64,000 nt of DNA from a bacterium EF100-94H03 bin56 (GCA_002238685.1 MPMV01000023.1:1-64000), one strand, 5' to 3'. Shown: positions 45,844 to 55,947, counted from the first letter of the stretch. The notes: generated by a model from the letters alone, not told the origin. Program-made: numbers and translations.

Positions 45844-48462
45844 ATGACCATGGAAGAGACCCGCCTTGCCGACTACCGACCCTTTCCCTGGCGTATCGAT
45901 ACCGTCGTTCTTCATGTTGCACTCGATCCTGAAGCGACGGTCGTTCATGCCACGCTGGCCATCGAGGCGGCGCCAGGCGGCCAGCCCCTGACACTCGATG
46001 GTGACAACCTGTCCCTCGACATGGTGGCCATCGACGGCGTGCCACTGGCCGCGTCGGCCTATCACCATGACGAGACCGGACTCGTCATCCATGAGCCGCC
46101 CGGCCGCTTTACCCTGGAGACCCGCACCACCATCGCACCGGCTCGCAATGTGGCCCTGGAAGGCCTCTACACGTCGTCGGGGATCTACTGCACGCAGTGC
46201 GAGGCCGAGGGATTCCGCCGCATCACCTTCTTCCCCGACCGCCCCGACGTGCTCGCCACCTATACCGTCGGCATCGATGGCGACCGCTGCAGCTGTCCGG
46301 TTCTGCTCTCCAATGGCAATCTCGTGAAGGAGTATGATCTCGCGAACGGCCGACACCGCGCGGTCTGGCATGATCCGTTTCCGAAACCCTCCTATCTCTT
46401 CGCCCTGGTCGCCGGGAATCTTGGCTGCCTCGAGGATACCTTCACCACCGCTTCCGGTCGCGATGTCAGCTTGCGAATCTGGAGTGAGCACGGCAACCGG
46501 GAGAAGTGCCTCTACGCCATGGATTCCCTCAAACGGGCCATGCGCTGGGACGAGGACAATTACGGTCTGGAATACGATCTCGACACGTTCAACATCGTCG
46601 CCGTCGCCGACTTCAATGCCGGTGCGATGGAGAACAAGAGCCTCAACATCTTCAACTCCAGCCTTGTTCTCGCCAGTCCGCAGACGGCAACGGACAGAAA
46701 CTACGAAGACATTGAAAGCGTCATTGCCCACGAGTACTTCCACAACTGGACCGGTGACCGCGTGACCTGCCGCGACTGGTTCCAGCTCTCCCTCAAGGAG
46801 GGGCTCACCGTCTACCGGGACCAGGAGTTCACTGCCGACATGAGAAGTCGGCCGGTCAAGCGGATCGATGATGTGCGTCGTTTGCGCGCCGCGCAGTTTC
46901 CCGAGGACGCAGGGCCCATGGCTCACCCGGTGCGCCCGTCGAGCTACGTCGAGATCAACAACTTCTACACGCCGACGGTCTACGAGAAGGGGGCGGAAGT
47001 CATCCGCATGATGGAGCGCATCCTCGGCAGGGACGGATTCCGCAGGGGCATGGATCTCTACATTGAACGCCACGATGGCACGGCGGTGACCTGCGACGAT
47101 TTCATCGCCGCCATGGCGGACGCCAATGGGGCCGATCTCGGCCACTTCAGCCTGTGGTACAGCCAGGCGGGCACGCCGGAAGTGACCGCGTCGGGCCGAT
47201 GGCTTGCCGACGAGGCGGCCTATGAGCTCGTGCTCGAACAGGAAACGCCACCAACGCCGGGCCAGGCAACCAAGGAGGCGCTCCGCATTCCCCTTGAAGT
47301 CGGTCTCGTCGGTCCGAACGGCAACGACATGGAAGTGACCCTCGAAGGCGGGAGTGCCTCGAGCCATGTTCTCGACCTCGACCGGCCCTCCCGGACCTTC
47401 CGTTTCGAGGGTGTCGGAGCCCGGCCCGTCCTGTCGCTCAACCGGGATTTCACGGCGCCGGTGCGTGTGACGTCCGATATCGATGATGCCGGTCTGGCCT
47501 TCCTCATGGCCCACGACAGCGATCCCTTCGCCCGCTGGGAGGCCGGTCAGCAGTATGCAACACGCCTGCTGCTCGCCATGATCGCGGCCATCCGCCAGGG
47601 AGGCACTCCGACAACGGACGAACGCTGGCTTGAGGCCATGTCGACGGCCATTGGCGACGGGTCCCTCGATCCCTCCTTCAAGGCCCGTGCCCTTGCGCTC
47701 CCCGGTGAATCCTGGCTCGCCGAACAGATGGAAACGGTAGATGTCGAGGCCATTCATGAAGCGAGGGAGACCATGAGGCGGGCCGCTGCAAACCGTTTTG
47801 CCGGCAGCTGGAGGGCGATGATCGGGGAGAATGACGAACCCTACAGTCCCGACGGCGAACAGGCGGGTCGCCGTGCCCTGAAAGGCGTGGCGCTTTCCTA
47901 CTGTGCTGCACCTGGTGACGCGGAGGCGGTCGCGATTGTCACCGGGGCCTACGCCGACGCCGGCAACATGACGGACCGTCTTGCGGCGCTGTCGCTGATC
48001 GCCGCCATCGATACGCCACAGCGCGACGAGTGCCTCGCGGACTTTCATGACCGGTTTCGCAACGATGACCTGGTGATCGACAAGTGGCTGGGTGTTCAGG
48101 CGGCATCGCCCCTCGACGATACGCTCGCCCGGGTCCGGGACCTGCTCACCCACGAGACTTTCAGCCTGGAGAAACCCAACAAGGTCTTCGCCCTCTTCGG
48201 CGGTTTCGCGATGGCCAATCCGCTGAACTTCCATCGGCGCGACGGATCGGGCTACCGCTTTGTCGCGGATCGGTTGGTCGATCTCGACGACATCAATCCC
48301 CAGGTGGCGGCGCGGATCATCAATCCACTGATCCGCTGGCGCCGCCAGGACAGCGACCGCCAGGCGCTCATGCGCCACGAACTGGAACGGATACGCTCCA
48401 AGGAGAACCTGTCGCCCGACCTTGGCGAAAAGATCACGAAGTCCCTGGAGCAGGAGGAATAG
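45844..48462 (+). CDS. pepN: aminopeptidase N (M1 family)
   Basis: 872 residues, the length of the E. coli type. The exopeptidase motif GAMENKSLNIF lies near residue 260. The zinc site HEYFHNWTGDRVT is near 296 with the downstream Glu in LSLKEGLTVYRD. YTPTVYEKGAEVIRM contains the catalytic Tyr. It removes N-terminal residues from peptides in the cytoplasm, which fits with the peptide importers nearby but is also general housekeeping. An alpha/beta hydrolase starts 5 bp after its stop. Confidence 0.97.
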   Translation: MTMEETRLADYRPFPWRIDTVVLHVALDPEATVVHATLAIEAAPGGQPLTLDGDNLSLDMVAIDGVPLAASAYHHDETGLVIHEPPGRFTLETRTTIAPARNVALEGLYTSSGIYCTQCEAEGFRRITFFPDRPDVLATYTVGIDGDRCSCPVLLSNGNLVKEYDLANGRHRAVWHDPFPKPSYLFALVAGNLGCLEDTFTTASGRDVSLRIWSEHGNREKCLYAMDSLKRAMRWDEDNYGLEYDLDTFNIVAVADFNAGAMENKSLNIFNSSLVLASPQTATDRNYEDIESVIAHEYFHNWTGDRVTCRDWFQLSLKEGLTVYRDQEFTADMRSRPVKRIDDVRRLRAAQFPEDAGPMAHPVRPSSYVEINNFYTPTVYEKGAEVIRMMERILGRDGFRRGMDLYIERHDGTAVTCDDFIAAMADANGADLGHFSLWYSQAGTPEVTASGRWLADEAAYELVLEQETPPTPGQATKEALRIPLEVGLVGPNGNDMEVTLEGGSASSHVLDLDRPSRTFRFEGVGARPVLSLNRDFTAPVRVTSDIDDAGLAFLMAHDSDPFARWEAGQQYATRLLLAMIAAIRQGGTPTTDERWLEAMSTAIGDGSLDPSFKARALALPGESWLAEQMETVDVEAIHEARETMRRAAANRFAGSWRAMIGENDEPYSPDGEQAGRRALKGVALSYCAAPGDAEAVAIVTGAYADAGNMTDRLAALSLIAAIDTPQRDECLADFHDRFRNDDLVIDKWLGVQAASPLDDTLARVRDLLTHETFSLEKPNKVFALFGGFAMANPLNFHRRDGSGYRFVADRLVDLDDINPQVAARIINPLIRWRRQDSDRQALMRHELERIRSKENLSPDLGEKITKSLEQEE

Positions 48463-48466
48463 ACCC

Positions 48467-49276
48467 GTGCCCCGCTTCACCTCATCCGGCGCCTCGTTGT
48501 GGTACGACCAGACCGGGTCCGGTCCCGACATCGTCTGGCTTCCCGGTGGTGACCAGCGCGGTTCGGAGATGCGCTGGCAGGTGGAAGGCTTCCCGGACTA
48601 CCGGAACACGACGATGGATCCCCGTGGCGTCGGCGAGACCGAAGCCCTCGAGGGCCCGCCGTGGTCCATTCTCGACATGGCGCGCGACTGTGCCGAACTG
48701 ATCGAGGCGCATTGCAGGCCACCGGTGGTGGCGGCGGGTCTCTCCATGGGCTCGCTCATCGTCCAGGAACTGGCGATCAACTGGCCGCACCTCGTGCGCC
48801 TTGTCATCCCCATGGGGACCTTCGCCGTGTCGGAAGGGTTCTCCCGGGAGTGGATGGAGGCAGAGATCCGTTTTCGCCGGAACCACGGCGATCTCCCCTT
48901 CGACTTTGCCGTCACCCACTACGCGGCCTTCATGTATCCGCCGGAAGTGCTCGACGACCCGGACTTGTGGGGGAGTCTGAGGGCGGTGACGGAGGCGGCC
49001 TACGGGAAACGGGACGGCGCCATGCTCGATGCCCAGTGGCAGGCCTGTTGCGAGTTTGACACGACATCGAGGCTTCCCTCGTGCGAGGTGCCGATCCACG
49101 TCATCGGTTTCGGACTCGACATGCAGGCGCCGCCATCCCTTGGCCGCAAGTGCGCCGAACTGGCGGCGAACGGCCACTATCATCACCTTGACGGCCTCAG
49201 CCATCTCTCCCTCTGCGGCCATCGCCACGACGTGGTCAACACCACAATCCGCGCCATCATCGAAGGGCACGGCTGA
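48467..49276 (+). CDS. alpha/beta hydrolase fold protein
   Basis: 269 residues from GTG 48467, 9 bp after AGGAGG; that site sets the start. VWLPGGDQRGSEM gives the oxyanion region, DPRGVGETEAL follows, the nucleophile Ser is in AAGLSMGSLIVQ, and the likely His is in GLSHLSLCGH. The closest look is to small-molecule esterases, lactonases or haloperoxidase-like members. Probably co-transcribed with pepN. Substrate unknown. Confidence 0.85.
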   Translation: MPRFTSSGASLWYDQTGSGPDIVWLPGGDQRGSEMRWQVEGFPDYRNTTMDPRGVGETEALEGPPWSILDMARDCAELIEAHCRPPVVAAGLSMGSLIVQELAINWPHLVRLVIPMGTFAVSEGFSREWMEAEIRFRRNHGDLPFDFAVTHYAAFMYPPEVLDDPDLWGSLRAVTEAAYGKRDGAMLDAQWQACCEFDTTSRLPSCEVPIHVIGFGLDMQAPPSLGRKCAELAANGHYHHLDGLSHLSLCGHRHDVVNTTIRAIIEGHG

Positions 49277-49397
49277 ACCCGGCATCCGGTGTCGTTGCCC
49301 CGTTATCCGGTTCTTCGCGACGGAGCTCTTGTTCCTGGTGCTGTCGATGAGCCCGCGGCTGGAAGGACTGTTCCTGGCAGTGCCGACAAGGGGCGCA

Positions 49398-51068
49398 TCA
49401 GTTTGATGCGGTTCCGTGGCGGTATCCGTAGTCCCTCCTGGCGGCGGCGGGGGTCACGAGGCCGCTCTTGAGATCGGCGGCGATCAGTCCCGGATCCCGA
49501 GCTGCCGGATCGCCGTAACCACCGCCTCCTGGCGTTTCGATCCGGAGTGTTTCGTCCGGGGGAATGTCCTGTTCGCCCTTGCCGTTGAGGTGGCGCCCCG
49601 ACGACAGGCGCACGGTGCCGCAGGCGCCATTGCTGCCGCCATCGCGACCCCGTGCAGGGAAGGTGACCCTGTCGAACGCTGCCGCTATCTGGAGGGTGGC
49701 ATTCTCGGCGGAGCCGACCTCGATGATCTGTCCGTGGCCGCCGCGATGGCGTCCGGCGCCTCCCGAATCGGGGCGCAATTCGCGGCGCCAGACGATCAGC
49801 GGGGCGACGGATTCAGCCAGTTCCACCTGGGTTCCGATGACGCCCGATGGAAAGGCCGTTGCATCGAGACCGTCACTCGATGGGCGTGCGCCGGTGCCGC
49901 CGTTGTGGACCATTTCCAGGGCGAAGCGGGTCTGCCCGCTGCTGTGATAGATGCCGAATCCGCCGCGCAGGGAAAGGTCCCAGAGCACCGACGTTCCTTC
50001 TGCCGGCACACTGCCGGGCCTCGCTCTGTGCAGACAGCCCAGCGCCGCATCGGGAAGCAGCTGCCCGACAATGTGGCGCATGACCACCGGAGCCGGCTTT
50101 GTGGCATTCATGATCGACCCTTCAGGTGCGGTCACCCGGAAGGGTTCGAGGGCTCCGGCGTTGTTGGGAATGTCGGGAGCAATGACGCACTTGAGACCGA
50201 ACACCGTGTAGGCTTCGGAATAGGTCAGCGGGCAGTTGATGCCGTACCGGGAAGCGGGCGAACTGCCGGTGAAATCGATCGTGAGGGAGCCGTCGGATAT
50301 GGTGAGGTGCGCCGCAATCCTGATCTCGAACTCGTAACCGTCGACCATCATCTCGTTCGACCAGGATCCGGAAGGCCACGAACGCAAGCGTTCCCGCGTC
50401 GCTTCGCGCGACGTGTCGATGATGTGGTCTGAAAGCCCTCCAAGAGAGGCAAGGCTGAATTCCCGCATCATGTCGGCAAGCCGTTCCTCACCCACCTCGC
50501 AGCAGGCAATGAGAGCGTAGAGGTCGCCTTCGTTCTGCACCGGAACCCGGCTGTTTGCCCTGAGGAGCGACATAAGGGTGCTGTTGATCTCCCCGCTCTC
50601 GATGAGCCTGAGGGGCGGGATGTACATGCCCTCCTCGTGGACGTCGGCGGCCTCGGGACCGAAACTCCGGCCGCCGATGTCGGCGAGGTGCGACGTGCAG
50701 GCATTGAGGCCGATCACCTCGCCATCCAGGAAACAGGGCTTCACCAGCACGAAATCATTGAGGTGCCCGGCACCAATCCAGGGATCATTGGTAACCCACA
50801 GGTCACCGGGCCGGGCTTCGCCGGGAGGAAAGTGCCTGATGAGATGGCGGACCGAATTCGCCATGGTGTTGATGTGGCCGGGTGTCCCCGTCACCGCCTG
50901 GGCCATCATGCGGCCCTCGAGATCGAAGATGCCCGCCGAGATGTCGCCGCACTCGCGCACGATGGGACTGAAGGCGGCGCGCATCAGCGTCTGGGCCTGT
51001 TCCTCGACGACCGAGATGAGACGGTCCCACATGATCTGGAGATGAATTCTCTCGAGTGCGTCGGTCAT
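49398..51068 (-). CDS. hyuB: hydantoinase/oxoprolinase B-type subunit
   Basis: 556 residues; its ATG at 51068 overlaps the hyuA stop as ATGA. Family blocks: SVVEEQAQTLMRAAFSPIVRE, DLWVTNDPWIGAGHLNDF, TDFTGSSPASRYGIN-like FTGSSPA, and a Gly-rich end IETPGGGGYGDP. HyuB forms a complex with HyuA for ATP-dependent hydrolysis of N-methylhydantoin, 5-oxoproline or hydantoins, and acetone carboxylases share the fold. Lacks an AcxC-type third subunit, favouring hydantoin chemistry. Confidence 0.93.
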   Translation of the reverse strand: MTDALERIHLQIMWDRLISVVEEQAQTLMRAAFSPIVRECGDISAGIFDLEGRMMAQAVTGTPGHINTMANSVRHLIRHFPPGEARPGDLWVTNDPWIGAGHLNDFVLVKPCFLDGEVIGLNACTSHLADIGGRSFGPEAADVHEEGMYIPPLRLIESGEINSTLMSLLRANSRVPVQNEGDLYALIACCEVGEERLADMMREFSLASLGGLSDHIIDTSREATRERLRSWPSGSWSNEMMVDGYEFEIRIAAHLTISDGSLTIDFTGSSPASRYGINCPLTYSEAYTVFGLKCVIAPDIPNNAGALEPFRVTAPEGSIMNATKPAPVVMRHIVGQLLPDAALGCLHRARPGSVPAEGTSVLWDLSLRGGFGIYHSSGQTRFALEMVHNGGTGARPSSDGLDATAFPSGVIGTQVELAESVAPLIVWRRELRPDSGGAGRHRGGHGQIIEVGSAENATLQIAAAFDRVTFPARGRDGGSNGACGTVRLSSGRHLNGKGEQDIPPDETLRIETPGGGGYGDPAARDPGLIAADLKSGLVTPAAARRDYGYRHGTASN

Positions 51069-53173
51069 GACGGGGTTGCCTCCCGTGCTTCGAGGACGAT
51101 GTATCCATTGCAGTCGATTCGTCCGTGGAATGATGCGGTGACCACGGTGGTGGTCTGTCCTTCGGTGATGACGCAGGGTCCCTCGAAGACGGCACCGGGG
51201 GCCAGCGACTCCCTGCTGAGAACCGGCACATCCACCATCTGTCCGGTGGCGGGGTCCACAAGGAGGCGACGTGGCGAACCTGCACCTTCGTCGCTCCTGG
51301 CGGTCATCACCGTTTCGGGATCATCGGGCATCGGTGCCATCACCACGAGTTTCCAGCCGAGAATCTCGACGTCCATTCCCGGCACGTTGCGGGCATACTG
51401 CCTGGCGTACTCGTGGTCGTAGGCCGCCTGCAGGAGATCCCTTTCGTCACCGCCGATGTTTCCACCGCTGACGGGGACCTCGATCTCGTGTCCCTGTCCA
51501 AGGTAGCGCATGAAACAGCTGCGGTGTTCGACCAGGGGAACGTTGCCGGCACCCTGACGAACGATCGTCGATGCCTCGTCAGCCATGGCGGAGAAAAGGT
51601 TCGCAACCACGGCGGCATCGAACGTCGCCAGGGTCATGTAGCGGCTGCGCACGATCTCGAAGGCAACCGGTGCGCGCAGCATGCCGACGGCTGAACCGAC
51701 GCCGGGGTGATCCGGGATGACGACCTGCCGGATGCCGAGCTTTTCGGCCATGCGACAGGCATGCAGAGGGCCGGCGCCTCCGAATGCAATCATCGTGCAT
51801 TGCCGCAGGATCTTGCCTCTCTCGACAGCGTGGACCTGGGCGGCACTGGCCATGTTCTCATCGACAACTTCCGATATGCCGAGCGCCCCGGTCATGACGT
51901 CCATGGACAGGAGATCGGCGATGGTCCGCCGGATGGACTTCGCGGCAGCTTGAGTGTCGAGGGGCATGGTGCCGCCAGCGAATGAGGTTGCCTCGAGACG
52001 GCCGAGAACGAGGTCGGCGTCGGTCACGGTGGCATCGCTTCCACCCCTGGCGTAGCAGCTTGGTCCCGGCTCCGATCCCGCACTTCGGGGTCCGACCTCG
52101 ATGCGCCCGAGGCTGTCGATTCCGGCAACGGACCCTCCGCCGGCGCCGATCTCGATCATTTCGATCACCGGCAGGCGAACGGTCATGCCGCTTCCCTTCA
52201 TGAAACGCGCCGCCCGGGCAATCTCGAAGATGCGGGCCGTTTGCGGCCTGGCATCGTCAATCAGGCAGACCTTGGCTGTGGTTCCGCCCATGTCATAGGA
52301 AAGAACGCGGGCATCGCCTCGTCTGGCGGCCACCCGGGCGGCGAGAACGGCACCGGCACTCGGTCCCGATTCAACGAGACGGATGGGAAAGCTGACAGCC
52401 GTCTCGAGAGAGCAGATGCTGCCGCCCGATGTCATCAGCAACAGGGGTCCGCAGATGCCGGCACGGGCGAGATCGTCGCCGAGCGCTTTCAGATAACGGG
52501 CCATGAGCGGTCGCACATAGGCATTGCACACGGTGGTCGTGAGCCGCTCGTACTCACGCACTTCAGGACAGACCTGTGAAGAGAGCGTGATCGACACGCC
52601 GGGGCATTCGCGAAGCAGAAGGTCCCGCACGCGTTCCTCGTGACGCGGATTGGCATAGGCATGCAGGAGACCGATAGCGACGGATTCGATCTTCTCGTCA
52701 CGAATCCGCCCTGCGATTTCCAGGACACCCGCCTCGTCGAGCTCCTCGAGCGGGGTTCCGGTGACGTCGATGCGCTCCGCCACCGGCCAGGTGAGGTGGC
52801 GAGGGACAAGTGGTTCGGGCTTGTTCAGCCAGATGTCGTACTGGTCGTATCGGTTCTCGTAGGCGAGGCGCAGCGTATCGCGGAAACCCCGGGTGCAGAC
52901 CAGGGCTGTTCTGGCACCCTTTCTTTCGATGAGCGCATTGGTGGCAAGCGTGGTGCCGTGGATGACCGAGCGGACCTCATCGCCACTGATGCCGGCCTGA
53001 TCCACCGCCAGCCTGATGCCGGTCAGCACGCCCTGTTCCGGCGCCCGCGGGGTCGTGGGGACCTTTGATGTCTCGAGGCGGCCATCGCTGGTTTCGAGGG
53101 CAACGTCCGTGAACGTGCCACCGACATCTATTCCAATGCGGACACGACCTTGGGAAGCGGCGTTTTCAGACAT
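51065..53173 (-). CDS. hyuA: hydantoinase/oxoprolinase A-type subunit (ATP-binding)
   Basis: 702 residues from ATG 53173 (MSENAASQGRVRIGIDVGG). The actin-like ATPase phosphate loop is IGIDVGGTFTDVAL, and ASK-type blocks include SVIHGTTLATNALIERKGA, LSYDMGGTTAKVCLI and CTMIAFGGAGPLHA. It couples ATP cleavage to ring opening with HyuB. Products would be N-carbamoyl amino acids if hydantoins are used, a substrate for the carbamoylase at 42.1 kb. No regulator is next to it. Confidence 0.94.
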   Translation of the reverse strand: MSENAASQGRVRIGIDVGGTFTDVALETSDGRLETSKVPTTPRAPEQGVLTGIRLAVDQAGISGDEVRSVIHGTTLATNALIERKGARTALVCTRGFRDTLRLAYENRYDQYDIWLNKPEPLVPRHLTWPVAERIDVTGTPLEELDEAGVLEIAGRIRDEKIESVAIGLLHAYANPRHEERVRDLLLRECPGVSITLSSQVCPEVREYERLTTTVCNAYVRPLMARYLKALGDDLARAGICGPLLLMTSGGSICSLETAVSFPIRLVESGPSAGAVLAARVAARRGDARVLSYDMGGTTAKVCLIDDARPQTARIFEIARAARFMKGSGMTVRLPVIEMIEIGAGGGSVAGIDSLGRIEVGPRSAGSEPGPSCYARGGSDATVTDADLVLGRLEATSFAGGTMPLDTQAAAKSIRRTIADLLSMDVMTGALGISEVVDENMASAAQVHAVERGKILRQCTMIAFGGAGPLHACRMAEKLGIRQVVIPDHPGVGSAVGMLRAPVAFEIVRSRYMTLATFDAAVVANLFSAMADEASTIVRQGAGNVPLVEHRSCFMRYLGQGHEIEVPVSGGNIGGDERDLLQAAYDHEYARQYARNVPGMDVEILGWKLVVMAPMPDDPETVMTARSDEGAGSPRRLLVDPATGQMVDVPVLSRESLAPGAVFEGPCVITEGQTTTVVTASFHGRIDCNGYIVLEAREATPS

Positions 53174-53338
53174 CGTGTTCAGTGTGCTGAATAACTGATG
53201 CGACCCGGACCGCATTGGACGGCATCCGGCTCGGCCAGGCATGCCACAAATGGCGAGGTCGCCGGGAGAATGCCACCCTTCGAGAGCCCGTCAACCCCAC
53301 CGCGTTGCCTGACGGCACTCCGGCGCGCCCGTCATTGG

Positions 53339-54199
53339 TCATGTCGAGCCGTGACCACCCCGCCGCCCGGCAAGAAACTGGCAGAGTTCGGAATCGGGCA
53401 CCTGCTGTTCCGAATAGGTAAAGGTGCCTCGATCGCGGATCTCCGCCGCCGCGCGCCGGATGAGTCCGAACGTGGCGCGGGCCAGCGACCCGCCGATACT
53501 GACCCGCTTTACCCCCAGATCCTCGAGCTCAATCACGGTCAACGGATTGCCGGCAAGTCCCATGACCACGTTGACCGGGGTGTCGACTTCCTTCACCAGA
53601 CGGCCAATGGTCTTTGCGTCGGTCATCCCGGGCACGTAAAGGCAGTCGGCTCCCGCGTCTCTGTAGGCCGTGGCTCTCTTCACCGATTCCGCGAACGGAT
53701 TCGCGGACCCGGCCAGATAGCACTCTGCTCTTGCCGTCAGGGTAAACGGAAACGGCAGGGAGGCTGCGGTCGCCACCGCCGCCTCGATTCTCTCGACCGC
53801 CAGGGTGTGATCGTAGAGAGTGCCCGTGCCGTAGGAGGCGGCAAAGTCTTCGATGCTCGCGCCGACCGCACCGGTCTTAGCCACCCGGCGGATGGTCTCT
53901 GCCACCTCCTCCGGGGAGTGTCCGTAACCGTTCTCGGCGTCCACGCTGACCGGTATCCGAACGGCGCGGCTGATTCGGCCGGTTTCCTCCAGCGCCGCCT
54001 CACGAGTGAGCGCTCCCTCATAATCCGGCAATCCCAGACCGAAGGCGATCCCCGCGCTCGTCGTGCCCACCGCAGGGAAGCCTGCAGCTTCGAGCATGCA
54101 GGCGCTGCCGGCGTTCCACGCGTTCGGCATCACGAATATTCCATCGGCCGAATGCAGATCCCTGAACACGATCCCTCTGCTCTTCTGCGCTTCATCCAT
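53339..54199 (-). CDS. isocitrate lyase / PEP mutase family protein
   Basis: 286 residues from ATG 54199 (MDEAQKSRG). TIM-barrel family motifs: VMPNAWNAGSA, TTSAGIAFGLG, VSVDAENGYG (Mg-binding Asp/Glu), and VGASIEDFAASYG. It lacks the KKCGH cysteine loop of true isocitrate lyase, so it belongs to the PEP mutase/methylisocitrate-lyase-like group that makes or breaks C-C or P-C bonds next to a carboxylate. Reaction unknown. Confidence 0.88.
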   Translation of the reverse strand: MDEAQKSRGIVFRDLHSADGIFVMPNAWNAGSACMLEAAGFPAVGTTSAGIAFGLGLPDYEGALTREAALEETGRISRAVRIPVSVDAENGYGHSPEEVAETIRRVAKTGAVGASIEDFAASYGTGTLYDHTLAVERIEAAVATAASLPFPFTLTARAECYLAGSANPFAESVKRATAYRDAGADCLYVPGMTDAKTIGRLVKEVDTPVNVVMGLAGNPLTVIELEDLGVKRVSIGGSLARATFGLIRRAAAEIRDRGTFTYSEQQVPDSELCQFLAGRRGGHGST

Positions 54200-54540
54200 G
54201 GCCCGGCGTTCCCTTTCACACCAACTGGTACAGACTTCATGAAACATGTGATCACAGGGCGCCCGGACCATCGCAGAACACTGCATCCCCAGCCCCCGCG
54301 CAAGGAGCCCAAGCATGTGATCCCAACAAGCCTCGGGCGCGGTTTACAAGCATGCGACGCGCGACGGAAAGAAAAATCCGTGACGTGTGTCCGGATGGAC
54401 TTCGATCCCGTGCAAGATGCCGTCGGCAGTTCAAGCGAGAAGCGCATGCAAGTTCGTCCGTGTGGCATCTCAGCCTCGACCGCCTGGTTGAACAGCAGAC
54501 CTGCAAGCGTGTCACGATCGTCGCATGAATCTGACGGGCC

Positions 54541-54640
54541 TCAGGAGCCGACCTCGTCGATCGCGGCCATGCTTGGTCGAACCGGCATTCGTTCCAACCA
54601 GGATTTCAGCCGGGGTTGATTGCCCAGCAGCTGTCGACCC
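54541..54640 (-). pseudogene. glutathione S-transferase C-terminal remnant
   Basis: The minus strand reads QLLGNQPRLKSWLERMPVRP then SMAAIDEV and a stop. This matches the last helix of many proteobacterial GSTs (P-x-L-x-x-W-x-x-R-M-x-x-R-P). Upstream the frame loses any GST character. A fragment of 30 or so residues, so the call is tentative. Confidence 0.5.
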
Positions 54641-54762
54641 TGCGGCGCCGGTCGAAAGCAGGCGAACATCAGCGAGGCTCGGAGGGGCGGCCAAGCATGC
54701 TCCGTTCGACCGGCGGGAGGCAAGTGTGGTAATCTTGAGCCGAAGACGACAGGGGCCTTCGG

Positions 54763-54960
54763 CGATGATGGTCAATGACTCCTGCCCCGGACCGGCCTTC
54801 ATCGCGGACGCGGTGCGGCGCGATTGCCACGTCGAGGTCGTCTGGGACGCCAAGCCGCTTTCAGCGCATCTGGCTGCGCGAAGACTGCTACAGCATCCGC
54901 GGCCGGGCAGATCTTCGCTTCCGACCGACCCTGTGGACGGCCGCCACCATCGAAGGCCGC
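54763..54960 (+). pseudogene. possible TauD/gamma-butyrobetaine dioxygenase N-terminal remnant
   Basis: One frame gives CHVEVVWDAK. The next frame continues RFQRIWLREDCYS, which resembles the W-D-G...F-x-x-x-WLRDNC start of gamma-butyrobetaine hydroxylase-like proteins. At least one frameshift separates the parts, and nothing of the catalytic domain follows. Weak evidence. Confidence 0.35.
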
Positions 54961-55059
54961 ACGGAGATGAACTATCGCCAGGCTGCTTGCGTCACGTCCG
55001 TCGCCCGCAATCGAGCCAGCATTGATTGCCTGGGCTAGCTTGGAAAGGGAGAGCTATCG

Positions 55060-55947
55060 ATGACGCAGTGGGAGATTGCGAAGTTTGCGCCTTCGGCGGC
55101 ATCAGACGGCATTGCTGCGGCGGTGACTCGCGATGGATGCGCCATAATTGAAGGGCTCGCCAGCGAGAACACCCTGGATTCGATAGAGCGGGAGTTGGCG
55201 CCCCATGTGGAGGTAACGCCCAAAGGCGACGGCGAAATCATGGGCTTCGAGACGAAGCGAACCGCGGGTCTCATGGGGAAGTCACCTGGCGCGGGCAGCC
55301 TTGCATGCGAGCCGCTCATACTCGACATCGTTGACAATATCCTCGGTCCCTACTGCGACCGTTTCCAGATCATGTCGACTACCACCATCTCGATCGGCTC
55401 CGGGGAAACCCTGCAGCCGCTTCATCGAGATGACGGTCTGTACCCGTTCCGGCATCCCAGCCAACGCGAGTTCATCGTCGCCACGTTATGGGCGTTGAGC
55501 GATTTCACCGAGGAAAACGGAGCTACCCGCATGATCCTGGACAGCCATCGCTGGGACGACGAGCGGCAGCCCACCCAGGAGGAGACGATCCCGGTCACCA
55601 TGACCAGGGGCTCGGTGAGTGTTTATCTCGGTTCGGTCTATCACGGCGGCGGCGCCAATCGCTCGGCCGGCGAACGCACCGGTCTCTATATCGGCTACTG
55701 TCTGGGCTGGTTGCGTCAGGAAGAGAACCAGTTCTTGGCGGTTCCGCCCGACGTGGCACGTACGCTGCCTGAACAGCTTCAGGGTTTGCTCGGTTATTCG
55801 ATTCATCGGCCGTTTCTGGGCTGGTGCGAGCATCAGGATCCGAGAAACCTGCTCGCCAAAGACAACTCTGCCGCCGGTGAACGGCCCGACACGATCCATG
55901 AGGGCGTCGACACCGTGGAGCAGGGGCCCGAGGTGCGGAGGGTGTAG
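55060..55947 (+). CDS. PhyH (phytanoyl-CoA dioxygenase) family protein
   Basis: 295 residues from ATG 55060 after AAAGGGAGAG. Iron ligands: HxD in PLHRDDGLYPF and the distal His in SVYHGGGANRS. The Arg two turns later (GERTGLYIGY) should bind 2-oxoglutarate. It is intact, unlike the copy at 39.1 kb, and shares only the general fold with it. It faces the dimethylformamidase genes tail to tail. Possible role: hydroxylation, for example oxidative N-demethylation of the amide substrate, which is inference only. Confidence 0.9.
   Translation: MTQWEIAKFAPSAASDGIAAAVTRDGCAIIEGLASENTLDSIERELAPHVEVTPKGDGEIMGFETKRTAGLMGKSPGAGSLACEPLILDIVDNILGPYCDRFQIMSTTTISIGSGETLQPLHRDDGLYPFRHPSQREFIVATLWALSDFTEENGATRMILDSHRWDDERQPTQEETIPVTMTRGSVSVYLGSVYHGGGANRSAGERTGLYIGYCLGWLRQEENQFLAVPPDVARTLPEQLQGLLGYSIHRPFLGWCEHQDPRNLLAKDNSAAGERPDTIHEGVDTVEQGPEVRRV

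Larger units (their letters stand above)
54200..55059. other. interval of decayed gene fragments
   Basis: About 860 bp with no intact gene. Two short remnants are visible, a GST C-terminal end on the minus strand (54541-54640) and a dioxygenase-like N-terminal piece on the plus strand (54763-54960). The promoter of the PhyH gene at 55060 should lie at its right end. Confidence 0.55.

Noticed and set aside
45685-48531. 948-residue minus-strand open frame opposite the MFS gene and pepN
   Set aside because: It mirrors a clear PepN; long antisense frames are expected from codon bias at this GC content, and it has no family motifs.
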